Positions 54,831 through 62,763 of a stretch of 64,000 bases of DNA are shown piece after piece. The notes beneath the pieces are model-generated. The model ran no database searches. It was not told the origin of the DNA and saw only the letters and a list, made by a program, of their open reading frames with translations. Within the stretch, counting starts at the first letter, position 1, and each line of letters starts with the position of its first letter. The translations under genes and the position numbers were made by a program. The stretch covers positions 157,239 to 221,238 of the forward strand of contig NZ_LMFR01000012.1 in NCBI RefSeq assembly GCF_001426925.1, in the 5' to 3' direction. This stretch comes from Microbacterium sp. Root53. GTDB taxonomy: Bacteria > Actinomycetota > Actinomycetes > Actinomycetales > Microbacteriaceae.

Positions 54831-55366
54831 TGGCGCCGCGCGACATCTCGCGGCCCGAGACCGTGCGCGGCCGCACGCCGCGCCTCGCGGCGTCGGCCCC
54901 CACGCGCGGTCGCGACCGGTTCGGCCGCGCCACCGAGTGGATCGCCCGCGCGATGGGCACGCCGGCGTTCCTGATCGGCCTGAGCCTCTTCGTCCTGGCA
55001 TGGATGCTCTGGAACTCGCTCACGCCGCAGGGCTGGCGCTTCGACTCGGCCGATCTGGGCTTCACGGCGCTCACGCTCGCCCTGTCGCTGCAGGCGTCGT
55101 ACGCGGCGCCGCTCATCCTGCTCGCGCAGAACCGGCAGGACGACCGCGACCGGGTGCAGATCGAGCAGGACCGTCAGCGCGCCGAGCGCAACCTCGCCGA
55201 CACCGAGTACCTGGCCCGCGAGATCGTCGCGCTGCGCCTGGCCCTCGGCGACATGGACCAGCGCATGGTGTCGCGCGACGAGCTGCGCGACGAGCTGCGG
55301 GGCCTGCTCGAGGAGCTGGACGCCCGCGCCGAGCGCGGCGGCCGACCGGCGGGCGAGCAGGCGTGA
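54830..55366 (+). CDS. DUF1003 membrane protein
   Basis: 178 residues, ATG sharing its A with the preceding stop. Two hydrophobic helices (about 44-62 and 75-97) with FGRATEWIARAMGTPAFLIG and SYAAPLILLAQNRQDDRDRV, the DUF1003 signature, then a charged coiled-coil tail (about 100-178). Cyclic-di-nucleotide or magnesium links are not evident. Coupled upstream to the MgtE_N/CBS protein and downstream (4-nt overlap) to mrp. Function unknown. Confidence 0.88.
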   Translation: MAPRDISRPETVRGRTPRLAASAPTRGRDRFGRATEWIARAMGTPAFLIGLSLFVLAWMLWNSLTPQGWRFDSADLGFTALTLALSLQASYAAPLILLAQNRQDDRDRVQIEQDRQRAERNLADTEYLAREIVALRLALGDMDQRMVSRDELRDELRGLLEELDARAERGGRPAGEQA

Positions 55367-56511
55367 CCGACCTCGCGGCGCGGGTGCGCGACGCGGTCGG
55401 CCAGGTCTCGGACCCGGAGCTGCGCCGCCCCCTCGCGGAGCTGGACATGGTGCGCGGCGTGGAGGCCGACGGCGCGGACGTGCGGGTCGGCATCGCCCTC
55501 ACGATCGTGGGATGCCCCGCCGCCGACCGGATCGAGGCCGACGTGCGCCGCGCGGCCGAGTCGGTCGAGGGCGTCGGCGCCGTCGCGATCGACGTCGGCG
55601 TCATGACCCCCGCGGAGCGGCAGGCGCTGACCGCGCGCCTCCGGCCCGCACGCGGCATGCCCTTCGGGCCGGACTCCCTCACGCGCGTGATCGCCGTGAC
55701 GAGCGGCAAGGGCGGCGTCGGGAAGTCGACCGTGACGGCGAACCTGGCCGTGGCGCTCGCGCAGCGCGGACTGGCGGTCGGCCTCGTCGACGCGGACGTG
55801 CACGGGTTCTCGATCCCGCCGCTGCTCGGCCTCGCGAAGGACGGCGTCGTCGCGCAGCCCACGCGCGTCGACCAGCTCATGCTCCCGCCCGTCGCACACG
55901 GCGTGAAGGCCATCTCGATCGGGATGTTCCTGCAGACCGGCGACGGGGCCGGCACCGCGGGTACGGGCGCCGTCGCGTGGCGCGGGCCGATGCTGCACCG
56001 CACGGTGCAGCAGTTCCTCACCGACGTGTACTTCGGCGACCTCGACGTGCTGCTGCTCGACATGCCGCCGGGCACGGGCGACGTCGCGATCTCGGTCGGC
56101 CAGCTGCTCCCCCACGCCGAGGTGCTCGTCGTCACGACGCCCCAGGCGGCGGCATCCGACGTCGCGGTACGCAGCGGGCTCGTCGCGCGGCAGACGGGCC
56201 AGCGCGTGATCGGCGTGGTCGAGAACATGGCTGCCATGACGCTGCCCGACGGCACGGTCATGGACCTGTTCGGCGCGGGCGGCGGAGCCGAGGTGGCCGC
56301 GGCCCTGTCCGCGGACGGCGAGGACGTGCCCGTTCTGGCGTCCATCCCGCTCAGCCCCGCGCTGCGCGCCTCCGGCGATGCGGGCGATCCGGTCGTCGTC
56401 GCCCACCCGGACGACCCGGCCGCGCGCGAGATCGCGCTCCTCGCGGAGCGCGTCGCGGCGCAGCCCCGCCGCCTGGCGGGCCGGCGCCTCCCGGTGAACC
56501 CGGCGCGCTGA
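55363..56511 (+). CDS. mrp: Mrp/ApbC family P-loop iron-sulfur cluster carrier
   Basis: 382 residues from GTG 55363. N-terminal DUF59/MIP18-like domain (residues 1-90: VGQVSDPELRRPL, LTIVGCPAADRIE) with one Cys, then the ParA-like ATPase domain: deviant Walker A TSGKGGVGKSTVTANLAV near residue 112, DADVHGFSIPPLLG near 146 and LDMPPGTGDVAIS near 230. The CxxC motif used by typical Mrp/NBP35 scaffolds to bind the transferred cluster is not visible, which holds for many actinobacterial Mrp proteins. Role in Fe-S protein assembly by family. Confidence 0.9.
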   Translation: MTDLAARVRDAVGQVSDPELRRPLAELDMVRGVEADGADVRVGIALTIVGCPAADRIEADVRRAAESVEGVGAVAIDVGVMTPAERQALTARLRPARGMPFGPDSLTRVIAVTSGKGGVGKSTVTANLAVALAQRGLAVGLVDADVHGFSIPPLLGLAKDGVVAQPTRVDQLMLPPVAHGVKAISIGMFLQTGDGAGTAGTGAVAWRGPMLHRTVQQFLTDVYFGDLDVLLLDMPPGTGDVAISVGQLLPHAEVLVVTTPQAAASDVAVRSGLVARQTGQRVIGVVENMAAMTLPDGTVMDLFGAGGGAEVAAALSADGEDVPVLASIPLSPALRASGDAGDPVVVAHPDDPAAREIALLAERVAAQPRRLAGRRLPVNPAR

Positions 56512-56514
56512 GGG

Positions 56515-56886
56515 TCAGGTCGCCTCGGAGTCGAACGGCGGGGGCGTCGTGGCGCTGAAGGTCTGGCGCGTCAGCGGCGTCGTGCGGGGCGGCGCGATCA
56601 CCGGCGCGGCCGGCTTCGCGGGAGGCTCGTCGTCCTCGAGGAGCGCCTCGCGGATGATCCGGCGCGGGTCGTACTGGCGCGGATCGAGCTTGCGCCAGTC
56701 CACGTCGTCGAACTCCGGGCCGATCTCCTCGCGCACCCGGGTGCGGGCTCCGTTCGCGAAGTCCCGCGCGCGCTTGACGGTCTTCGCGAGCATCTCGGCG
56801 TAGCGCGGCATGCGCTCGGGTCCGATCAACAGGGCCGCGATCGCCGCGATGATCATCACCTTCTCGAAGGTGAGCCCGAAGAACAT
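56515..56886 (-). CDS. tatB: Sec-independent (Tat) translocase subunit TatB
   Basis: 123 residues, ATG with TAGGCT (minus, 56898-56893) 6 nt upstream. N-terminal membrane helix FEKVMIIAAIAALLIGPERMP (TatA/B family, with the Gly-Pro hinge), amphipathic helix (about 25-50) and a longer charged tail than TatA, ending in a Pro/Thr-rich segment. In actinobacteria tatB stands apart from tatAC, often near mrp, as here. Convergent with mrp. Confidence 0.88.
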   Translation of the reverse strand: MFFGLTFEKVMIIAAIAALLIGPERMPRYAEMLAKTVKRARDFANGARTRVREEIGPEFDDVDWRKLDPRQYDPRRIIREALLEDDEPPAKPAAPVIAPPRTTPLTRQTFSATTPPPFDSEAT

Positions 56887-56963
56887 GCCTTCAGCCTACC
56901 GGCCGCGCCTGCCCGGCCCTCACGCCCGGCGAGCCTAGGCTGGAGGGGATCGAGGAGGTCTGA

Positions 56964-57593
56964 ATGAGCGAGCAGGATGCGATCGCGCGCTTCGCACGCG
57001 ACACGATCGTGGAGCCGGATCACATCGCCCGGGCCCGCCAGCACGCCCTCGAGCTCGGCGCCGCCCCGGTGAGCGCGGGTGTGGGCGCGCAGTGCGCCGT
57101 GATCGCGGCCGCGACCGGCGCGCGCTCCATCATCGAGATCGGGACCGGAGCGGGCGTCTCGGGCCTGTGGCTGCTGCGCGGCGCGCCCAAGGCCGTCCTC
57201 ACGACGATCGACTACGAGCCCGAGCACCTCGGCGCCGCGCGCCAGGCGTTCACGCACGCGAAGGTGCCGCCCGCGCGCGTGCGCTTCATCACGGGCCGTG
57301 CCGCCGACGTCCTGCCGCGCATGAACGAGGCGTCCTACGACATCGTGCTGATCGACGCCGACCCCGAGAACGTCATCGACTACGTCGAGCACGGCCTCCG
57401 GCTGGCCCGCCCGGGCGGCACCGTCCTGGTGCCGCGCGTGCTGAACGGCAGGGTCGCCGATCCGGTGCAGCGCGACGCCGTCACGGTGGCGTACCGCACG
57501 CTCCTCCAGGAGACGCAGAACTCGCCCGCCGTCATCCCCGCCCTCTCCACGATCGGCGAGGGGCTGCTCCAGCTGACCGTCGTCGCCGACTGA
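56964..57593 (+). CDS. O-methyltransferase (class I SAM-dependent, PF01596)
   Basis: 209 residues, ATG preceded by GAGGAGG at good spacing; TAGGCT at 56936-56941 is a likely -10, giving a short leader. SAM-binding IIEIGTGAGVSGLWLLRGA near residue 55, acidic TTIDYEPEHL near 80, and metal-binding VLIDADPENVIDYVEHGLRL near 128. Same family as catechol/caffeoyl-CoA O-methyltransferases; the homologue in M. tuberculosis (Rv1220c) also sits beside tatB. Substrate unknown. Confidence 0.9.
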   Translation: MSEQDAIARFARDTIVEPDHIARARQHALELGAAPVSAGVGAQCAVIAAATGARSIIEIGTGAGVSGLWLLRGAPKAVLTTIDYEPEHLGAARQAFTHAKVPPARVRFITGRAADVLPRMNEASYDIVLIDADPENVIDYVEHGLRLARPGGTVLVPRVLNGRVADPVQRDAVTVAYRTLLQETQNSPAVIPALSTIGEGLLQLTVVAD

Positions 57594-57608
57594 GCTCCGG
57601 ACGACGAC

Positions 57609-57640
57609 GAAGGGCCGGATCCGATCGGATCCGGCCCTTC
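57609..57640. terminator. Bidirectional terminator
   Basis: Perfect 14-bp stem (57609-57622 / 57627-57640, GAAGGGCCGGATCC arm) with a GATC loop, between the convergent O-methyltransferase and DUF3117 genes. Confidence 0.85.
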
Positions 57641-57656
57641 GTGAAAGCGTCGCGCC

Positions 57657-57827
57657 TCAGGCGTTCACGACGTCGCCGAGAACGCCGTAGAGCTCCTTGG
57701 CCTCGTCATCGTTGACCGAGACGACCAGACGGCCACCGCCCTCGAGCGGCACACGCACGATGATGAGGCGTCCCTCCTTCACGGCCTCCATCGGTCCGTC
57801 ACCGGTTCTGGGCTTCATGGCTGCCAT
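57657..57827 (-). CDS. DUF3117 small conserved protein
   Basis: 56 residues, ATG preceded by AAAGGGAG. Sequence MAAMKPRTGDGPMEAVKEGR, then IIVRVPLEGGGRLVVSV, then DEAKELYGVLGDVV: the small actinobacterial DUF3117 family, one of the most conserved short proteins of the phylum. In mycobacteria the homologue also neighbours the O-methyltransferase/SigE region. Function unknown. Its shortness means automatic callers can miss it. Confidence 0.92.
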   Translation of the reverse strand: MAAMKPRTGDGPMEAVKEGRLIIVRVPLEGGGRLVVSVNDDEAKELYGVLGDVVNA

Positions 57828-57947
57828 CGTGGCTCCCTTTCGTCGTGGTCTCCCCTGTCAGTTTACCGTGGGAGCGCGACCGGGCGATTCGCACGCCGAC
57901 TCGGGACGACGGTATCCCGGTCTGCCTGGCGGCTCGGCTCGGCTCCG

Positions 57948-59159
57948 TCAGGGCACCTGCCAGTAGGTGCTCCCCGCGCCGTACATAAGGGCGATCCAGA
58001 CCCACTGCCCGAGCACGCACAGCGCCAGGGCGGACCACCGCCCGGCCGCCGACCGGGGCGCCGCGCCCCACAGCGGGGACAGCGGCAGAAGCAGGCGGAA
58101 CGTGCTCGACTGCGGGAAGAAGACGGCGAGCAGGTACAGCAGGTAGCTCGCCGCCCACAGGCGCACCTCGACGCCGAGCGCCCGCACGGGCCTTGCGATG
58201 AGCGCCGCGGCCGCGCCGGCGACGAGGAGGCCCAGCGCGACGTAGCCGGCCCAGGCCGGCAGGCCCCAGATCCCGAACCAGACCTCCGCGGCGCGGATCC
58301 ACCCCTCGAACGGCACGAAGCCGTCGATTCCGGGCACCCATCCGCGGCGCCACGCGAGCTCGGTCTGCAGATAGGCGTCGGCCCGCCCGGTCGCCAGGCC
58401 CGCGATGACCTGCCACGAGAAGCCGACGACGACTGCGAGCGCGCCGAGGGCCAGGACGTGCGCGACGTCGCGCGTCACCAGCGGGTCCGAGCGCCGCAGC
58501 CGGCAGCGCCAGATCCCGTACAGGCCCAGCAGCAGCGCGAACGCCAGCACGCCCGGCCGCGTGTACCCCATGAGCGGGATGAGCGCGTAGAGCCACCCCC
58601 AGCGCCGCTCCACCAGGCAGACGAGCGCCCACATCAGCAGGGCGAGGAACAGCGACTCGGCGTATCCGACCTGGAACAGCGCCGCCAGGGGGGCGCTCGC
58701 GAAGAGCGCGACCGCCCACGTGGCTGCCTCGTCGCCGATCCGGCCGCGCAGCAGGCGGTGCAGGCCCAGGCACGCGACCCAGCCCGCGACGAGCGAGACG
58801 ACGAGCGCCCCCGCGCCCCACGTGCCCAGGCCCACGATGTTCGCGAGGTGCGCGTACACGGGCATGAACGCCCACGCGTTCTCCTCGACGTGCCCGCTGG
58901 CGTCGACGGGCAGCTCGGCCGGATAGCCCGAGACGGCCACGAGCCAGTACCACTGTGCGTCCCAGCCCAGGACGTAGTCGGCGAGCGACGGATCCGCGCC
59001 GAAGCGCGACGTCGCGGGCGAGGCGGACGCCACGCCGAGCATGAGGGCGGTCGTGACGATCCGCGCGGCGACGTAGATCAGGGCGATGCGGGCCGGCGCG
59101 GGCCATCCGGCCCACACCGCCCGCGCACGGTCGAGCGGCGTCAGCGGGCGCTCAGCCAC
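57948..59159 (-). CDS. Integral-membrane mannosyltransferase (PIG-V/GT76-like)
   Basis: 403 residues from GTG 59159, overlapping dapE by 19 nt. About ten hydrophobic helices; an early loop DYVLGWDAQWYWLVAVSGYP near residue 65 carries the acidic residue and aromatic motif of GT-C enzymes that use polyprenyl-phosphate mannose (PIG-V, PimE-like). LIPLMGYTRPGVLAFALLLG near 212 is also family-like. Acts on the outer face of the membrane, probably glycosylating lipids or proteins. Precise acceptor unknown. Translational coupling to dapE is likely coincidental in function. Confidence 0.82.
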   Translation of the reverse strand: MAERPLTPLDRARAVWAGWPAPARIALIYVAARIVTTALMLGVASASPATSRFGADPSLADYVLGWDAQWYWLVAVSGYPAELPVDASGHVEENAWAFMPVYAHLANIVGLGTWGAGALVVSLVAGWVACLGLHRLLRGRIGDEAATWAVALFASAPLAALFQVGYAESLFLALLMWALVCLVERRWGWLYALIPLMGYTRPGVLAFALLLGLYGIWRCRLRRSDPLVTRDVAHVLALGALAVVVGFSWQVIAGLATGRADAYLQTELAWRRGWVPGIDGFVPFEGWIRAAEVWFGIWGLPAWAGYVALGLLVAGAAAALIARPVRALGVEVRLWAASYLLYLLAVFFPQSSTFRLLLPLSPLWGAAPRSAAGRWSALALCVLGQWVWIALMYGAGSTYWQVP

Positions 59160-60217
59160 GCGCGCAGCCCCCGCTCGACCTCCTCGATCTGGGAGACCGC
59201 GACCCGCTCCTCGTCGTGGTGGGCGAGCAGGGGATCGCCCGGGCCGTAGTTGACGGCCGGCACGCCGAGCTTCGAGAACCGGGCGACGTCCGTCCAGCCG
59301 TACTTGGGGCGCGGCTCGCCGCCCACCGCGCGGAGGAACTGCTGCGCGAGCGGCGCGTCGAGCCCCGGGCGCGCGCCGCCCGAGAGGTCGGTGATCTCGA
59401 CCTCGAACCGGTCGAACACGCTCCGCACGTGCTCGACCGCCTCGTCCTCGCTGCGGCTCGGGGCGAAGCGGAAGTTCACCTCGACCTCGCACAGGTCCGG
59501 GATCACGTTGCCCGCGACGCCGCCCGAGATCTTCACCGCGTTCAGGCCCTCGCGGTACTCGAGGCCGTCGACCGCGATCGTCTGCGGGCGGTACGCCGCG
59601 AGCGTGTCCAGGATGGGCGCCGCCGCGTGGATCGCGTTCTCGCCGATCCAGGCCCGGGCGCTGTGCGCGCGCCGGCCGTGCGTGCGCACCACGGCGCGGA
59701 GCGTGCCGTTGCAGCCGCCCTCGACGAGCCCATTGGTCGGCTCCCCCAGGATGGCGAAGTCGCCCGCGAACAGGTCGGGCCGGTTCGCGGCCAGGCGGGT
59801 GAGCCCGCTGCGCTCGGCGGCGACCTCCTCGTGGTCGTACCAGATCCACGTGATGTCGACCACGGGGTCGGTCAGCTCGGCGGCGAGCTTGAGCTGCACC
59901 GCGACGCCCGACTTCATGTCGACCGTGCCGCGCCCCCGGATGTACGGCTCGCCGTCGAGCAGGAAGTCGAGCGTGGGCACGTTGTCGTTGATCGGGACCG
60001 TGTCGATGTGGCCGGCGATCACCACGCGCTGGCCGCGGCCCCGGTGGGTGCGGGCGACGATCGTGTCCCCGTCGCGGTGGAAGTCGAGGTGCTCGAGCGG
60101 CTCGATCGCCTCCTGGATCGCGTCCGCGAGCGCGCGCTCGTCGTCCGACACGCTCGGGATGTCGCAGATGGCGCGCGTGATGTCGGCGGAGGAGGCGGTC
60201 AGGTCCAGCGTGGGCAT
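59141..60217 (-). CDS. dapE: Succinyl-diaminopimelate desuccinylase
   Basis: 358 residues. M20 di-zinc hydrolase: metal ligands His in VVIAGHIDTVP (near residue 70), Asp in RGTVDMKSG (near 99), Glu pair in WYDHEEVAAE (near 130), Glu in LGEPTNG (near 158) and the C-terminal His in LLAHHDEERV (near 333). Catalytic Asp of HxD is present. Converts N-succinyl-LL-DAP to LL-DAP and succinate in lysine/peptidoglycan precursor synthesis. TAGAGT (minus, 60230-60225) 7 nt before the ATG predicts a leaderless mRNA; this -10 overlaps that of dapD. Confidence 0.95.
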   Translation of the reverse strand: MPTLDLTASSADITRAICDIPSVSDDERALADAIQEAIEPLEHLDFHRDGDTIVARTHRGRGQRVVIAGHIDTVPINDNVPTLDFLLDGEPYIRGRGTVDMKSGVAVQLKLAAELTDPVVDITWIWYDHEEVAAERSGLTRLAANRPDLFAGDFAILGEPTNGLVEGGCNGTLRAVVRTHGRRAHSARAWIGENAIHAAAPILDTLAAYRPQTIAVDGLEYREGLNAVKISGGVAGNVIPDLCEVEVNFRFAPSRSEDEAVEHVRSVFDRFEVEITDLSGGARPGLDAPLAQQFLRAVGGEPRPKYGWTDVARFSKLGVPAVNYGPGDPLLAHHDEERVAVSQIEEVERGLRAWLSAR

Positions 60218-60224
60218 GGCTCTA

Positions 60225-60234
60225 ACTCTAGGCT
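60225..60234. promoter_or_regulatory. Overlapping divergent -10 elements of dapE and dapD
   Basis: TAGAGT on the minus strand (60230-60225) and TAGGCT on the plus strand (60229-60234) share the TA pair at 60229-60230. Each lies 6-7 nt from its start codon, and only 23 nt separate the two ATGs. RNA polymerase could not occupy both promoters at once. Confidence 0.6.
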
Positions 60235-60240
60235 GGAGGT

Positions 60241-61188
60241 ATGACTGATGAGCGCTGGGTGTCGGGTGTCGGACTCGCGACGGTTGCCGCCGACGGCACC
60301 GTCCTGGACACGTGGTTCCCGTCGCCCCGAGCGGGCCGTGCGACCGACCTCGCGGACGAGGTCGACAGCCTGGACCGGCTCGCGGCGCCGGACGACCGCC
60401 GCAACGTGTCCGTGGAGGTCGTGACCCTCGAGATCGACCTGGACGTCGCGCCGGCCTCGACGTCGGACGCCTACCTCCGTCTGCACGCCCTGTCGCACCG
60501 TCTGGTGCGCCCGAACGAGCTGAACCTCGACGGCATCTTCGCCCACCTGCCGAACGTGGCGTGGACGACCGCCGGCCCGATGCACCCGGACGACGCGAAC
60601 CGCCTGCGCCCCTACCTGCAGCGCGACGGCGTCCAGATCGTCTCGCTCGACAAGTTCCCGCGCCTGACCGACTACGTCATGCCCGAGGGCGTCCGGATCG
60701 CGGACGCCTCGCGCGTGCGCCTGGGCGCCTACCTCTCCCCCGGCACGACCGTCATGCACGAGGGCTTCGTGAACTTCAACGCCGGCACGCTCGGCGCCTC
60801 CATGATCGAGGGCCGCGTGTCGCAGGGCGTCGTGGTCGGCGACGGATCCGACATCGGCGGCGGCGCATCGATCATGGGCACGCTCTCGGGCGGCGGCAAG
60901 CACCGCGTGTCGATCGGCGAGCGCTCGCTGCTCGGCGCCAACGCGGGCGTGGGCATCTCGATCGGCGACGACTGCGTCGTCGAGGCGGGCCTGTACCTCA
61001 CCGCCGGCACCAAGGTGCTGCTGGTGGACGAGCCCCCGACCGCCGACGGCACCCCGCGCGTCGCCAAGGGCGCACAGCTGTCGGGGTCGAGCGGCCTGCT
61101 CTACATCCGCAACTCGCTCACGGGCGCGATCGAGGCCCGCCGCCGCACCGGCGTCGGCGTCACCCTCAACCCCGCCCTCCACGCGTGA
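60241..61188 (+). CDS. dapD: Tetrahydrodipicolinate N-succinyltransferase
   Basis: 315 residues. Left-handed parallel beta-helix acyltransferase: hexapeptide-like turns run from about residue 150 to 265 ([69 protein letters not shown]). The N-terminal ~120 residues are the actinobacterial type. Transfers succinyl from succinyl-CoA to tetrahydrodipicolinate, first committed step of the succinylase DAP branch. Starts 23 nt from dapE on the other strand; the GGAGGT just before the ATG is too close for a normal Shine-Dalgarno, which fits leaderless translation. Confidence 0.95.
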   Translation: MTDERWVSGVGLATVAADGTVLDTWFPSPRAGRATDLADEVDSLDRLAAPDDRRNVSVEVVTLEIDLDVAPASTSDAYLRLHALSHRLVRPNELNLDGIFAHLPNVAWTTAGPMHPDDANRLRPYLQRDGVQIVSLDKFPRLTDYVMPEGVRIADASRVRLGAYLSPGTTVMHEGFVNFNAGTLGASMIEGRVSQGVVVGDGSDIGGGASIMGTLSGGGKHRVSIGERSLLGANAGVGISIGDDCVVEAGLYLTAGTKVLLVDEPPTADGTPRVAKGAQLSGSSGLLYIRNSLTGAIEARRRTGVGVTLNPALHA

Positions 61189-61195
61189 TTCTCTA

Positions 61196-61240
61196 AACGA
61201 AGAAGCCCGCCTCTCCTTCCGGAGAGGCGGGCTCTTCGTT
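61196..61240. terminator. Bidirectional terminator between dapD and gltA
   Basis: Long stem AACGAAG-AGCCCGCCTCTCC with one bulged A and a 4-nt loop, arms 61196-61216 and 61221-61240, between convergent genes. The outer part supplies A and T runs on both sides. Confidence 0.88.
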
Positions 61241-61249
61241 ACGAGAAAA

Positions 61250-62548
61250 TCAGGCGCCGGGGTACGCGCGCTCGGGCGAGCCGGTGAAGAGCTGCTGCGG
61301 GCGGCCGATCTTGGTCTTGGGGTCCTGGTGCAGCTCGCGCCAGTGGGCGAGCCATCCGGGAAGGCGGCCGATCGCGAACAGGACGGTGAACATCCGCGTC
61401 GGGAAGCCCATGGCCTTGTAGATCACGCCCGTGTAGAAGTCGACGTTCGGGTAGAGGCGACGCTCTTTGAAGTAGTCGTCCTCCAGCGCGATGGCCTCGA
61501 GCTCCTTGGCCAGGTCGAGCAACGGGTCCTGCACGCCGAGCGCCTCGAGAACCTCGTCGGCCGACTGCTTGACGAGCTTGGCGCGCGGGTCGTAGTTCTT
61601 GTAGACCCGGTGCCCGAAGCCCATCAGCTTCACGCCCTCTTCCTTGTTCTTCACCTTCTCGACGAAGCGCTGCACGCCCATGCCCGAGTCGCGGATCTGC
61701 GCGAGCATGGTCAGCACGGCCTCGTTCGCGCCGCCGTGCAGCGGGCCCGAGAGGGCGTGGATGCCGGCCGAGATCGACGCGAACTGGTCGGCGCCGGTCG
61801 AGCCGACGAGACGGACGGTCGAGGTCGACGCGTTCTGCTCGTGGTCCTCATGCAGGATCAGCAGCTGCTCGAGCGCGCGCGACATGACGGGGTTGACCTC
61901 GTACTCCTCGCTGCGCACGCCGAAGTTCAGCTTGAGGAAGTTGTCGACGAAGCTCAGCGAGTTGTCGGGGTACAGGAACGCCTGGCCGATGCTCTTCTTG
62001 TGCGCGTAGGCCGCGATCACGGGCAGCTTCGCGAGCAGGCGGATCATGTTGAGCTCGACGTGCTCGGGGTTGGCCGGGTCCGACTCGTCCTCGTAGTACG
62101 TCGACAGCGCCGAGACGCCGGACGAGAGCACCGCCATGGGGTGCGCGGTGTGCGGCAGGGCCGTGAAGAAGCGGTCCTTCAGGTCCTCGTGCAGCAGCGT
62201 GTGGTGACGGATCTTGTCGTCGAACTCGGCCAGCTGGTCGGCCGTGGGCAGCTCGCCGTAGATCAGCAGCCAGGCGACCTCGAGGTAGTTCGAGCGGGTC
62301 GCGAGGTGCTCGATCGGGTAGCCGCGATAGCGCAGGATGCCCTTGTCGCCGTCGATGAAGGTGATGTCGGACTTGGTGGCCGCCGTGTTCACGAAGCCGT
62401 AGTCCAGCGCGGTGTAGCCCGTCTGACGCGTCAGCGTCGACACGTCGATGCTCGGCGCCCCGCACGTCGCCGGCAGCACCGGGAACTCGGCGGTCTTGTC
62501 ACCGATGGTCAGGGTGGCCTTGTCGGGCTGCTGTCCCGCGTCGCTCAC
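61250..62548 (-). CDS. gltA: Citrate synthase
   Basis: 432 residues, GTG start preceded by AAGGAGG. Hexameric-type citrate synthase: DGDKGILRYRGYPIEHLA near residue 70, catalytic His in GPLHGGANEAVL near 262, His in GFGHRVYKNYDPRA near 312 and Asp in DFYTGVIYKAMGFP near 370. Condenses acetyl-CoA and oxaloacetate. Unlike its neighbours it has a long leader: a likely -10 TAGGCT (minus, 62676-62671) lies about 115 nt before the start, with repeats in between. Confidence 0.96.
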   Translation of the reverse strand: MSDAGQQPDKATLTIGDKTAEFPVLPATCGAPSIDVSTLTRQTGYTALDYGFVNTAATKSDITFIDGDKGILRYRGYPIEHLATRSNYLEVAWLLIYGELPTADQLAEFDDKIRHHTLLHEDLKDRFFTALPHTAHPMAVLSSGVSALSTYYEDESDPANPEHVELNMIRLLAKLPVIAAYAHKKSIGQAFLYPDNSLSFVDNFLKLNFGVRSEEYEVNPVMSRALEQLLILHEDHEQNASTSTVRLVGSTGADQFASISAGIHALSGPLHGGANEAVLTMLAQIRDSGMGVQRFVEKVKNKEEGVKLMGFGHRVYKNYDPRAKLVKQSADEVLEALGVQDPLLDLAKELEAIALEDDYFKERRLYPNVDFYTGVIYKAMGFPTRMFTVLFAIGRLPGWLAHWRELHQDPKTKIGRPQQLFTGSPERAYPGA

Positions 62549-62676
62549 GGCGCCTCCTTGGGATGTCTTTGTCGCGATCGATCTCGCTCACCAGGAAGTC
62601 GGCGCACCGCCGTCGTTCGCGCCGGCGCACCGCTGGGGCGGTGCCCCGGGATCCCGGGACAACCTCCTACAGCCTA
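62549..62676 (-). promoter_or_regulatory. gltA promoter and structured 5' leader
   Basis: TAGGCT (minus, 62676-62671) is a likely -10, placing the transcript start near 62664 and a leader of about 115 nt. The leader holds an 11-bp direct repeat (62600-62610 and 62623-62633) plus GC-rich hairpins between 62630 and 62665, and ends with a strong AAGGAGG ribosome site. Regulation by a protein or RNA structure is possible; I recognise no known riboswitch. Confidence 0.45.
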
Positions 62677-62763
62677 TCGGCCGCGGGAGACGACTGTGAC
62701 ACTCGCCCAATCCCGGGGCGATCCGTTGACGGATCGCACGAAACGGCGGGATCCGGACCCGGC

